From NCBI GenBank assembly GCA_017418585.1, contig JAFONG010000055.1, forward strand, positions 1 through 11,926: a stretch of DNA of 11,926 nt, read 5' to 3'. The translations under genes were made by a program, and so were the position numbers. Each line of letters begins with the position of its first letter. The stretch's first letter is position 1. This DNA is from Erysipelotrichaceae bacterium (GTDB taxonomy: Bacteria > Bacillota_I > Bacilli_A > Erysipelotrichales > Erysipelotrichaceae). Shown here one piece after another: positions 6,506-11,926 of the stretch. The notes beneath the pieces were generated by a model. The model was not told the DNA's origin. It did no database searches and was given only the letters and a program-made list of their open reading frames with translations.

Positions 6506-6532
6506 AAAGATCCGGGTTAATCCCGGATCTTT
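6506..6532. terminator. Bidirectional terminator between glpK and the sirtuin gene
   Basis: A perfect 11-bp stem AAAGATCCGGG (6506-6516) / CCCGGATCTTT (6522-6532) has a 5-base loop TTAAT. On the minus strand it is followed by a clean U-rich tail (TTTTTATTT), making a strong terminator for the sirtuin gene, whose TAA stop (6519-6517) lies in the loop. On the plus strand the tail is broken (TTTAATTGTTT), so termination after glpK is probably weaker. Confidence 0.85.
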
Positions 6533-7230
6533 AATTGTTTAAAGGTTTTTACCAGATCGTCGTGGATGACGATGTCGCAGTTGCTGTCGTAGGATGTTGC
6601 ATCTCTATTGATAATGGCAAGATTGTTGCCGGAGAAGTAGCGGATGAATCCGGCGGCAGGATAGACGACCAGGGATGTTCCGCATACTACCAGAAGATCA
6701 GCCTGGGAAATGACTCTTAAGGCACCGTTGATGACGTTTTCATCCAGAGATTCTTCATAAAGCACGACATCCGGCTTGATGATGGCTCCGCATTCATCAC
6801 ATTTCGGAACGCCTTCAGACTCTATGATATAGGACAGATCAAAGAATCTGTGACAGTGCGTGCAGTAGTTTCTTAAGACCGACCCGTGCAGTTCATAAAC
6901 ATTCTTGCTTCCGGCAGCCTGATGCAGTCCGTCGATGTTCTGTGTCACAACGGAAACATCCTTGTAATCCTGCAGCTTTGCGATGAATTCATGGGCATAG
7001 TTCGGCCTGGCATCCGGATAGAGCATCTTTGTCTTATAGAAGTCGTAAAAGTCTTCCGGATAGTGCTTGAAGAATGTATGTGAAAGCATCTCTTCAGCCC
7101 GGTAGATGTTTTTGTATAGTCCGGTTGAAGAACGGAAATCAGGAATTCCGGATGCGGTAGACATGCCTGCTCCGGAGAAAAAGACGATCTTTTCGGCCTG
7201 ATCGATGGCGTTTTGCAGTTTGTTGATCAT
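6517..7230 (-). CDS. cobB: NAD-dependent protein deacetylase, Sir2 family (sirtuin)
   Basis: This cytosolic sirtuin removes acetyl (or longer acyl) groups from lysines using NAD+, yielding nicotinamide and O-acyl-ADP-ribose. It is a compact 237-residue core. Motifs in order are FFSGAGMSTASGIPDFRS (17-34, NAD binding), TQNIDGLH (96-103, with Asn98/Asp100), ELHGS with catalytic His115, the zinc-ribbon pairs Cys123/Cys126 (CTHC) and Cys144/Cys147 (CDEC), KPDVVLYEE (152-160), VVCGTSLVVYPAAG (181-194) and INRD (207-210). The Ala-Arg-X2-Tyr/Arg pair expected of desuccinylases is not evident, which suggests a deacetylase rather than a SIRT5-type desuccinylase. The symbol is used in the general bacterial-sirtuin sense. 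No Shine-Dalgarno sequence precedes the ATG, and a candidate promoter lies so close that the mRNA may be almost leaderless. A later Met start (Met23) would cut the NAD-binding loop. Divergent from ribU. Confidence 0.95.
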   Translation of the reverse strand: MINKLQNAIDQAEKIVFFSGAGMSTASGIPDFRSSTGLYKNIYRAEEMLSHTFFKHYPEDFYDFYKTKMLYPDARPNYAHEFIAKLQDYKDVSVVTQNIDGLHQAAGSKNVYELHGSVLRNYCTHCHRFFDLSYIIESEGVPKCDECGAIIKPDVVLYEESLDENVINGALRVISQADLLVVCGTSLVVYPAAGFIRYFSGNNLAIINRDATSYDSNCDIVIHDDLVKTFKQLKIRD

Positions 7231-7241
7231 ACTATTATTCT

Positions 7242-7270
7242 ATTGTATTTTTATGGCAATGCCTAGTGAA
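7242..7270 (-). promoter_or_regulatory. Candidate sirtuin promoter, near-leaderless
   Basis: On the minus strand TTCACT (7270-7265, 4 of 6 to TTGACA) and TACAAT (7247-7242, 5 of 6 to TATAAT) are separated by exactly 17 bp. Transcription would begin around 7235, only about 5 nt before the ATG at 7230. An alternative perfect TATAAT at 7275-7270 has no recognisable -35 but would give a leader of about 33 nt, still lacking a Shine-Dalgarno sequence. Confidence 0.4.
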
Positions 7271-7282
7271 TTATAGTAGAAT
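7253..7282 (+). promoter_or_regulatory. Candidate promoter for the FMN riboswitch and ribU
   Basis: ATGGCA (7253-7258, 4 of 6 to TTGACA) and TAGAAT (7277-7282, 5 of 6 to TATAAT) are 18 bp apart. Start would fall near 7289, directly before the first paired base of the riboswitch (7291), which supports the choice. An overlapping alternative -10 is TATAGT (7272-7277). It is interleaved with the divergent sirtuin promoter. Confidence 0.5.
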
Positions 7283-7290
7283 AGTATTGT

Positions 7291-7401
7291 AGAACATCGG
7301 GGCAAGGTGCAATTCCTTGATCGGCGGTATACCCCGCGAGCAGAAAGGCAGAACCTGTGGGATTCAGGTGGCGACTGTACAGTCAGGATGAGAGAGGTTT
7401 T
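7291..7401 (+). promoter_or_regulatory. FMN riboswitch (RFN element) controlling ribU
   Basis: The conserved RFN core is readable: CGGGGCAAGGTGCAATTCC (7298-7316), with P2 CAAGG/CCTTG, then CGGCGGTAT (7322-7330), CCCCGCGAGC (7332-7341), hairpin ACCTG/CAGGT (7353-7369), GACTGTACAGTC (7373-7384) and CAGGATGAGAGAGG (7384-7397). Closing stem P1 can pair 7291-7298 with 7394-7401, with one A-G mismatch and one wobble. The ribosome binding site GAGAGG (7392-7397) lies in its 3' arm. Only 5 bases remain before the TTG start at 7407, so there is no room for a terminator. FMN binding should hide the ribosome binding site directly and switch off translation. Confidence 0.95.
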
Positions 7402-7406
7402 TTATT

Positions 7407-7997
7407 TTGAAGAAATATTTGAGTGTTAAGAATATCTGCAGTATTGCGATTCTGGGTGCCTTAGGCACCGTACTGATGCTGTTTGACTTTCCGATTGCCA
7501 TCGCTCCAGGTTTCTATAAACTGGATCTTGGCGATCTTCCTTGTCTGATCGGAGCATTCTCCCTGGGACCTGTCCCTGCGCTGCTGATACAGATCGTAAA
7601 GATTCTGATCAAGCTGTTGCTGAAACCGACATCGACCGCATTTGTAGGTGAACTGGCGGCGTTCATTTTCTCTACCGTATACTGCGTCAGTGCAGCCTGC
7701 ATCTACAGTCTGAACAGAAACAAGAAGCAGGCCGTGAAGGCTCTGATCATCGCTTCCGTCATCATGACACTAACGGCTGCTGCCGGAAACTATCTGTTTA
7801 TCATCCCGTTCTATGTCCGTTTATACGGAATTCCTCTAGACGTGATCATCGGAATGGGAAAAGCCATTTTCCCGATCATTTCGAATAAACTGACGTTCGT
7901 ACTGCTGTGTGTTGTACCTTTTAACGCAATCAAGGCGATCATCATCGATATCCTGACCATGCTTCTGTACAAGCGGATTTCTCCATTATTAAAATAA
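7407..7997 (+). CDS. ribU: Riboflavin ECF transporter S-component
   Basis: This is the substrate-binding membrane subunit of an energy-coupling-factor transporter for riboflavin (also FMN or roseoflavin in known cases). It works with shared EcfA, EcfA' and EcfT encoded elsewhere. At 196 residues with about six hydrophobic segments (roughly 8-31, 44-72, 80-102, 108-133, 143-158, 160-188), it has the usual S-component size. The family block FYKLDLGDLPCLIGAFSLGP (36-55) resembles RibU, and the C-terminal PFNAIKAII (171-179) matches the PFNxIK segment common in this group. The FMN riboswitch directly upstream makes the assignment secure. The start is TTG at 7407, 9 nt after GAGAGG (7392-7397); no ATG is suitably placed. 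The next gene has its own promoter and I find no convincing terminator after ribU, so some read-through is possible. Confidence 0.95.
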   Translation: MKKYLSVKNICSIAILGALGTVLMLFDFPIAIAPGFYKLDLGDLPCLIGAFSLGPVPALLIQIVKILIKLLLKPTSTAFVGELAAFIFSTVYCVSAACIYSLNRNKKQAVKALIIASVIMTLTAAAGNYLFIIPFYVRLYGIPLDVIIGMGKAIFPIISNKLTFVLLCVVPFNAIKAIIIDILTMLLYKRISPLLK

Positions 7998-8026
7998 ATT
8001 CTTTTAAAATGAAATATTCTTGCCTG

Positions 8027-8055
8027 TTTATATTTACGGGTATATATGATATAAT
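8027..8055 (+). promoter_or_regulatory. Promoter of the tail-anchored protein-cmk-der operon
   Basis: TTTATA (8027-8032, 4 of 6 to TTGACA), a 17-bp spacer and TATAAT (8050-8055) with an upstream TG (8047-8048) form a good extended -10 promoter. Start would be near 8062. GGAGG at 8072-8076 is 7 nt before the ATG at 8084. This is the best promoter in the window by sequence. Confidence 0.75.
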
Positions 8056-8083
8056 CTTAAGGTAAAAATTTGGAGGTTTTGTT

Positions 8084-9343
8084 ATGGCTAAATTAACAAG
8101 AACACAAAAATACGCGGATTACAGAGACTCTCTGACAAACGATAAGGAGTCTTCTTTATCTACGAATGATTTATCAAACTATAAAGACAGACTGGACAGT
8201 TTAACAGGACAGTATCCGGGTTCTCAGCAGCCTCAGCAGAACAGGCCGCAAGATCCGAAGTATTCCTGGGTCGATTTTGAAGAGACACCGATCGAACAGC
8301 TTGTCAGTTCTTTTGCAAACCAGAATAACGGAGGTTCTTTCGATTGGACCGATCTGCAGGAGATGCCCCCCAAAAGCGAAAACCAGCAGCCTCAGGCAAA
8401 ACCTGCCGAAAATCCTTACGTCTCTTATAGCAATCCGAATGCTCAGCCGGTTTATCCTGAAGCGCCGCAGCAGCAGGGATACGACAACAGAGGAGGATAC
8501 AATCCTCAGGTAAATCCGCAGATGGCACAGTTTGCGGAGCCGGTTAATGTCAATCCTGCACCGCAGAACAGTGCACTGGTTAACGATGGTACATTGAATT
8601 ATCCGAATCAGAACTACTACAATGCACCAAATCAGCCGCAGTATCCGAATGTTCCAAATCCGCAGATGCCATATCCGAACGCAGCTCCGCAAGGCGCTCC
8701 AAACTACATGCCTCCGGTGGACAATCACGCAATCGACCATAGAACGGATGCGGATAACTATTATCTGAATGAAACGATGAATGATGTCGCTGAATACAAC
8801 CGCGTTAACGGGGGACAGACGATCTCTCAGCTGACAAACGACATGATCAACGAAGTCAGACATCCAGGTCAGGAAGCTCCTGCAGCACCTGTTCCTGCAA
8901 CACCTGCTCCTGTTGCGGAGCCGGTCAATGAATATCCGGATTCTGATGAAGATTTCTCCAGCACCGTATCCATGGAAATCAACAAGCTCATGGATGAAAT
9001 GGCCGGCATGGATACAATCGAAGAAGAACCGGAACTTGAACCGTTAAGAGATACGGTCGAGGAACATCCTGTTCTAGCCAAGACGCTGGAAGAAGAGAAA
9101 GAAGAAGAAGTCATTGAGATCAAGAATCTGAAGGAACTGGAAAAGGAACAGGCCAGAGATACTGTTTCCGAAACCATTCCGTTTGTCGTTTCCGCAACAG
9201 ATACGGACGATATGCTGGATGACGATGAAGAAGAAGGATCAAATACTGTTCTGAATATCATACTGATCATTCTGATCATCATTCTGGTCGCAGTATTAGG
9301 ACTGATCGTATTCTATATCTTTAAGACAAAAGGAATATTCTAA
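8084..9343 (+). CDS. Unrecognised tail-anchored membrane protein with Q/N/P/Y-rich and acidic regions
   Basis: I do not recognise a functional family. The 419-residue protein has five visible parts. Residues 1-42 are a charged, likely helical segment (starts MAKLTRTQKYADYRDSL). Residues 43-212 are low-complexity, rich in Pro, Gln, Asn and Tyr, with repeated YPN/PNPQ units. Residues 213-260 are a more ordinary, probably helical segment containing NYYLNETMNDVAEYNR and ISQLTNDMINEV. Residues 262-282 are Pro/Ala-rich. Residues 284-385 are strongly acidic. One hydrophobic segment follows (about 389-412, Ile/Leu/Val-rich) with a short tail ending KTKGIF. With no signal peptide it should be tail-anchored, the bulk in the cytosol. 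The ATG follows GGAGG by 7 nt. The stop overlaps the cmk ATG by one base (TAATG), so expression is coupled to cmk and der. A scaffold or division/envelope-linked role is conceivable but not shown. Confidence 0.85.
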   Translation: MAKLTRTQKYADYRDSLTNDKESSLSTNDLSNYKDRLDSLTGQYPGSQQPQQNRPQDPKYSWVDFEETPIEQLVSSFANQNNGGSFDWTDLQEMPPKSENQQPQAKPAENPYVSYSNPNAQPVYPEAPQQQGYDNRGGYNPQVNPQMAQFAEPVNVNPAPQNSALVNDGTLNYPNQNYYNAPNQPQYPNVPNPQMPYPNAAPQGAPNYMPPVDNHAIDHRTDADNYYLNETMNDVAEYNRVNGGQTISQLTNDMINEVRHPGQEAPAAPVPATPAPVAEPVNEYPDSDEDFSSTVSMEINKLMDEMAGMDTIEEEPELEPLRDTVEEHPVLAKTLEEEKEEEVIEIKNLKELEKEQARDTVSETIPFVVSATDTDDMLDDDEEEGSNTVLNIILIILIIILVAVLGLIVFYIFKTKGIF

Positions 9344-10005
9344 TGAAGATCAATATTGCCATAGATGGACCAAGCGCTGCCGGAAAGTCGACGATTGCCG
9401 ATATTCTGGCAGAACGTTTAGGCTATACGCATCTGGATACGGGCGCGATGTATCGGGCTGTTGCCTATGATGCATTCAGAAAACAGATTCCTTTGGATGA
9501 TGAAAACAGGATTGTATCCATGATCGAAGCGATGGATCTGCAGATGCTTCCGGATGGAAGAGTGATTCTGGATGGGGAAGATGTTTCCGATGAGATCCGG
9601 ACTAACGAAGTATCCATGGGAGCTTCGGACGTATCCAAGCTGGAAGGATGCCGGAAAGCCCTTGTAGCCATGCAGCAGAAGATCTGCGAAGAAGGCGGAT
9701 ATATCCTGGATGGCAGGGATATCGGGACCGTGGTGCTGAAGGATGCCCCGGTTAAGATTTATCTGACAGCCAGCGCCGAAGCAAGAGCGCAAAGAAGGGT
9801 ACTGCAGAATCAGGAAAAAGGACTGGAAGCGGATTATGAACAGATCCTGGAGGATATCCGTAAGAGAGACTATCAGGACATGCATCGCGAGTTCTCTCCG
9901 CTGACGAAAGCGGAAGACGCGATCGAGATCGATACTTCCGATCTGAATCTGGAGGAAGTTACAGACCTGGTCCTGAAGATCATAGCAGAGAAAACAGGAG
10001 ATTAA
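9343..10005 (+). CDS. cmk: Cytidylate kinase
   Basis: This cytosolic enzyme phosphorylates CMP and dCMP with ATP, recycling pyrimidine nucleotides released by RNA turnover and lipid synthesis. At 220 residues it is the standard bacterial length. The P-loop is GPSAAGKST (9-17). LDTGAMYRA (31-39) is the base-recognition and NMP-binding segment, LDGRDIGTVV (122-131) is the conserved Cmk core motif, AQRR (149-152) lies at the LID region, and RDYQDMHREFSPLTKAEDA (175-193) is the diagnostic C-terminal block. The start overlaps the upstream stop by one base and follows AGGA (9331-9334) by 8 nt. The stop is 1 nt before the der ATG. The cmk-der order is common in Bacillota and links nucleotide supply and ribosome assembly on one transcript. 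Confidence 0.97.
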   Translation: MKINIAIDGPSAAGKSTIADILAERLGYTHLDTGAMYRAVAYDAFRKQIPLDDENRIVSMIEAMDLQMLPDGRVILDGEDVSDEIRTNEVSMGASDVSKLEGCRKALVAMQQKICEEGGYILDGRDIGTVVLKDAPVKIYLTASAEARAQRRVLQNQEKGLEADYEQILEDIRKRDYQDMHREFSPLTKAEDAIEIDTSDLNLEEVTDLVLKIIAEKTGD

Positions 10006-10006
10006 A

Positions 10007-11320
10007 ATGATAGATGGAACTGTCGCAATCGTTGGGAGACCCAATGTCGGTAAGTCGACAGTTTTTAATCGTATGCTGCAGGAACGCGTTTCTATCGTAG
10101 AAGACACTCCGGGCGTAACCAGAGACAGGATCTATGGAGACTGTCAGTGGCTTTCCAAGACCTACCGTCTGATCGATACGGGAGGCATTCAGATTGAGGA
10201 TGTTCCTTTCCAGAAAGAAATCAATGCCCAGGTTGAGATTGCCATCGAAGAGGCGGATGTCATTATTTTTCTGACCGATGGAAGAAGCGGTCTGACCGGA
10301 GATGACGAATACATTTCCCGACTCTTGCGGAAATCGAAAAAACCGGTCATTCTGGCCGTCAACAAGATCGACGACATCAGCAAGATCGACGATATCTATG
10401 AATACTATCAGCTCGGTATAGGCGATCCGATCGCCATATCGGGTGTTCACGGTATCGGCATAGGAGACCTGCTGGATAAGGTCGTAGAACTGATGCCGGA
10501 GAAGCAGATCGACGAATACGAGGGCAAGATCCGTTTTGCGGTGATAGGCAGACCAAATGTCGGAAAATCATCTCTCACAAACGCATTTCTGAAACAGGAC
10601 AGGGTCATCGTTTCGGATATCGAAGGAACGACCAGAGATGCGATCGATACGGCTTTCAACGCAAATGGCAAGGACTATGTCGTCATCGATACTGCCGGTA
10701 TCAGAAAAAGAGGAAAGATCTACGAGAACGTAGAGAAATATTCAGTTCTAAGAGCGAAATCGGCAATCGAACGAAGCGATCTGGCTCTGGTGCTGCTGGA
10801 TGGTTCTACCGGAATCATTGAACAGGACAAGCACGTAGCCGGCCTGGCTCATGAAGCAAAGAAGGGCGTGATTATCGTCTATAACAAATGGGATCTGGTT
10901 GATAAAGACGACAAGACGATGTCTAACATCACAAAAGAGATCAGAAAACAGTTTGTCTATCTGGATTATGCTCCGATCGCCTTTGTATCCGCTAAACAGG
11001 CGAAAAGGATAGATACCCTTCTTCCTTTGATTGATCAGGTATACGAAAATCTGAACAGACACATCAAAACCAATGTTTTAAACGAAGTCATTCTGGATGC
11101 TCAGCTTGCCAACCCGGCAAAACCGCACAACGGAAAGAAACTGAAGATCTATTATGCATCCCAGGTATCTACCGCTCCATGTACGATCGTGCTGTTTGTG
11201 AACGATCCTGAACTGATGCATTTCTCTTATGAGAGATATATCGAAAACAGTTTAAGAGAGGCGTTTGATTTCACCGGTGTACCGATTCAGATCATCTGTA
11301 GAAAGAAACCGGAAAAATAA
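10007..11320 (+). CDS. der: Ribosome biogenesis GTPase Der (EngA)
   Basis: This essential GTPase has two tandem G domains and a C-terminal KH-like domain, and acts in late 50S subunit assembly. Its 437 residues match the family. G domain 1 has GRPNVGKST (10-18), Thr38 in PGVTRDR, DTGG (57-60) and NKID (119-122). The linker is acidic and runs over about 163-174. G domain 2 has GRPNVGKSS (181-189), EGTTRDAID (206-214), DTAGIRKRGK (228-237), NKWD (293-296) and SAK (328-330). The KH-like domain spans about 350-437 and includes NPAKPHNGKKLKIYYASQ (369-386) and the FVNDPELMHFSYERYIEN (397-414) block. AGGAG (9996-10000) precedes the ATG by 6 nt. It is the last gene of the operon; a terminator begins at its stop codon. 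Confidence 0.98.
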   Translation: MIDGTVAIVGRPNVGKSTVFNRMLQERVSIVEDTPGVTRDRIYGDCQWLSKTYRLIDTGGIQIEDVPFQKEINAQVEIAIEEADVIIFLTDGRSGLTGDDEYISRLLRKSKKPVILAVNKIDDISKIDDIYEYYQLGIGDPIAISGVHGIGIGDLLDKVVELMPEKQIDEYEGKIRFAVIGRPNVGKSSLTNAFLKQDRVIVSDIEGTTRDAIDTAFNANGKDYVVIDTAGIRKRGKIYENVEKYSVLRAKSAIERSDLALVLLDGSTGIIEQDKHVAGLAHEAKKGVIIVYNKWDLVDKDDKTMSNITKEIRKQFVYLDYAPIAFVSAKQAKRIDTLLPLIDQVYENLNRHIKTNVLNEVILDAQLANPAKPHNGKKLKIYYASQVSTAPCTIVLFVNDPELMHFSYERYIENSLREAFDFTGVPIQIICRKKPEK

Positions 11321-11346
11321 AAGAGATTCAATCGAATCTCTTTTTT
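11319..11346. terminator. Bidirectional terminator between der and the convergent exported-protein gene
   Basis: An 11-bp stem AAAAGAGATTC (11319-11329) / GAATCTCTTTT (11334-11344) has a 4-base loop AATC. The plus strand ends in TTTTTT (11341-11346). The minus strand reads on through TTTTATTTTT. The der stop (11318-11320) and the minus-strand gene stop (11347-11345) abut or overlap the two arms, so one hairpin closes both units. Confidence 0.88.
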
Positions 11347-11926
11347 ATTGAGCTACGGCATTCAGTGTGACGCATGCCTGTGATCCGCCTGAACTTGGAG
11401 ATACGCAGACTTTCGCTTTTGATCCGCCGGATGTGCTTTCGTGGATAGAAGTATCATTGGTTGCTCCGCTGATCACTTCACCGGTATCCATCGTAACCGT
11501 ATAGAGATATGGAGGCGAAGCTGCTCCGCTGTAGATCGCTGTCCAGTGCGGGAACCAGATCCTTCCGGCAGCATAGGTGGTCTGACCGTAGATGTTCGTC
11601 GTAGAGAGGTCGCAGGATTCGCCTGTACAGGTTCCGTTTTCACCTGCTCCGGTACCAAAGACAACATTGACATCTTTTCCGTCAAACGTACCACCCAGAT
11701 TGGCAATACCGCCGCTGATATACTTTTTAAACGAAGTACCGTAGGCATAGGCTGTCGATGGGGAAACAAGCGGCTGTTCTTCTAGGGCCTTTTCTGAAAT
11801 CCATCCGGTTACGGTTGCATAGCTGCCGTTGGAGTAGGCATATGGATAAGCACCTTTAACATGGGTAATGGAAACGACTGAATCCGGTTTCTCTAAAGGA
11901 GTATGCGGATCATATTCGCCGGTGTA
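11345..11926 (-). CDS. Unrecognised, probably exported Gly/Ser/Thr-rich protein, C-terminal 193 residues
   Basis: The minus-strand frame ending at TAA 11347-11345 stays open for 193 codons to the window edge. It has only one internal Met (Met146 of the fragment), so its start is outside. The composition is rich in Gly, Ser, Thr, Tyr, Val and Ala with few charged residues, typical of exported or surface proteins. Residues about 15-46, including YSNGSYATVTGWISEK (31-46), resemble the end of an SH3-like wall-binding fold. Residues 60-193 look like beta-strand-rich material: FGTGAGENGTCTGESCDL (90-107), IWFPHWTAIYSGAA (123-136), YLYTVTMDTGEVISG (140-154). Four cysteines (100, 105, 174, 185) could form two disulfides. 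No LPXTG or C-terminal membrane anchor is present. The stop beside the shared terminator supports it being a real gene. Function is not assignable. Confidence 0.72.
   Translation of the reverse strand, partial: YTGEYDPHTPLEKPDSVVSITHVKGAYPYAYSNGSYATVTGWISEKALEEQPLVSPSTAYAYGTSFKKYISGGIANLGGTFDGKDVNVVFGTGAGENGTCTGESCDLSTTNIYGQTTYAAGRIWFPHWTAIYSGAASPPYLYTVTMDTGEVISGATNDTSIHESTSGGSKAKVCVSPSSGGSQACVTLNAVAQ

Noticed and set aside
7398..7406. A terminator or anti-terminator after the FMN aptamer
   Set aside because: Only 9 bases separate the ribosome binding site from the TTG start and they cannot form a hairpin with a T run.
8022..8041. CCTGT/ACGGG hairpin as a ribU terminator
   Set aside because: Only five base pairs including a wobble and no T tract; it overlaps the next promoter's -35 region.
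8201..8863. 220-codon minus-strand open frame opposite the tail-anchored protein gene
   Set aside because: It is rich in Ile, Arg, Val, Leu and Cys with no domain, promoter or ribosome binding site; it is a by-product of the repetitive Pro/Gln/Asn codons on the other strand.
9418..10107. 229-codon minus-strand open frame across cmk and the der start
   Set aside because: It lies wholly opposite two unmistakable conserved genes and has no recognisable motif or start signal.
11441..11785. Two open frames at the right end (114 codons on plus, 98 codons on minus at 11473-11769)
   Set aside because: Neither has a start signal. The third frame, open from the window edge to a stop beside the shared terminator, has a convincing exported-protein composition.
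1..11926. tRNA or rRNA genes, CRISPR repeats, insertion sequences, toxin-antitoxin or defence genes
   Set aside because: No matching motifs, repeats or terminal inverted repeats were seen; intergenic gaps are short and accounted for by promoters, terminators and the riboswitch.

Overview
The window reads as an ordinary chromosomal stretch of a Gram-positive, low- to mid-GC bacterium of the Bacillota, possibly an Erysipelotrichia-type lineage (a low-confidence inference). Supporting points are strong GGAGG-type ribosome binding sites, TATAAT boxes, T-tailed hairpin terminators, an FMN riboswitch ahead of an ECF riboflavin S-component, a glycerol kinase with the histidine that HPr phosphorylates in Gram-positives, a PrsW-type membrane protease, and a cmk-der pair. 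TGA is not read as Trp, which argues against a mollicute. Genes are tightly packed: the longest gap between coding regions is about 176 bases and is mostly riboswitch. I see no tRNA, rRNA, CRISPR array, insertion sequence or repeat array.

Layout. (1) 1-675: the 3' end of a GT4 glycosyltransferase, closed by a terminator whose loop holds the stop codon. (2) 739-3988: a four-gene plus-strand operon, deoD, then a ribokinase-like PfkB kinase, an M19 membrane dipeptidase and a PrsW-family intramembrane protease. Its junctions are 1 nt apart, a 4-nt overlap, and 4 nt apart. (3) 3989-4054: a bidirectional terminator. (4) 4055-6501: a divergent pair, a minus-strand sugar-phosphate nucleotidyltransferase-like gene and plus-strand glpK, separated by 62 bases with a palindromic -10 element that reads TATAAT on both strands. 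(5) 6517-7997: a second divergent pair, a minus-strand sirtuin and plus-strand ribU, with interleaved candidate promoters and a compact FMN riboswitch. (6) 8084-11320: an operon of an unrecognised tail-anchored, Q/N/P/Y-rich protein, cmk and der, with 1-nt spacings or overlaps. (7) 11345-11926: the C-terminal 193 residues of a minus-strand, probably exported Gly/Ser/Thr-rich protein that runs off the window.

How the genes work together. DeoD and the kinase plausibly salvage nucleosides and pentoses. The dipeptidase and PrsW share their transcript, but nothing in the sequence gives a common pathway. GlpK feeds glycerol to glycerol-3-phosphate. RibU imports riboflavin under FMN feedback. Cmk recycles CMP/dCMP and Der acts in 50S ribosome assembly. 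No defence system, mobile element or clearly new multi-gene system is visible. The least conventional items are the tail-anchored low-complexity protein, the terminator-free riboswitch, the two shared divergent promoter regions, and the recurrent placement of stop codons in terminator loops.
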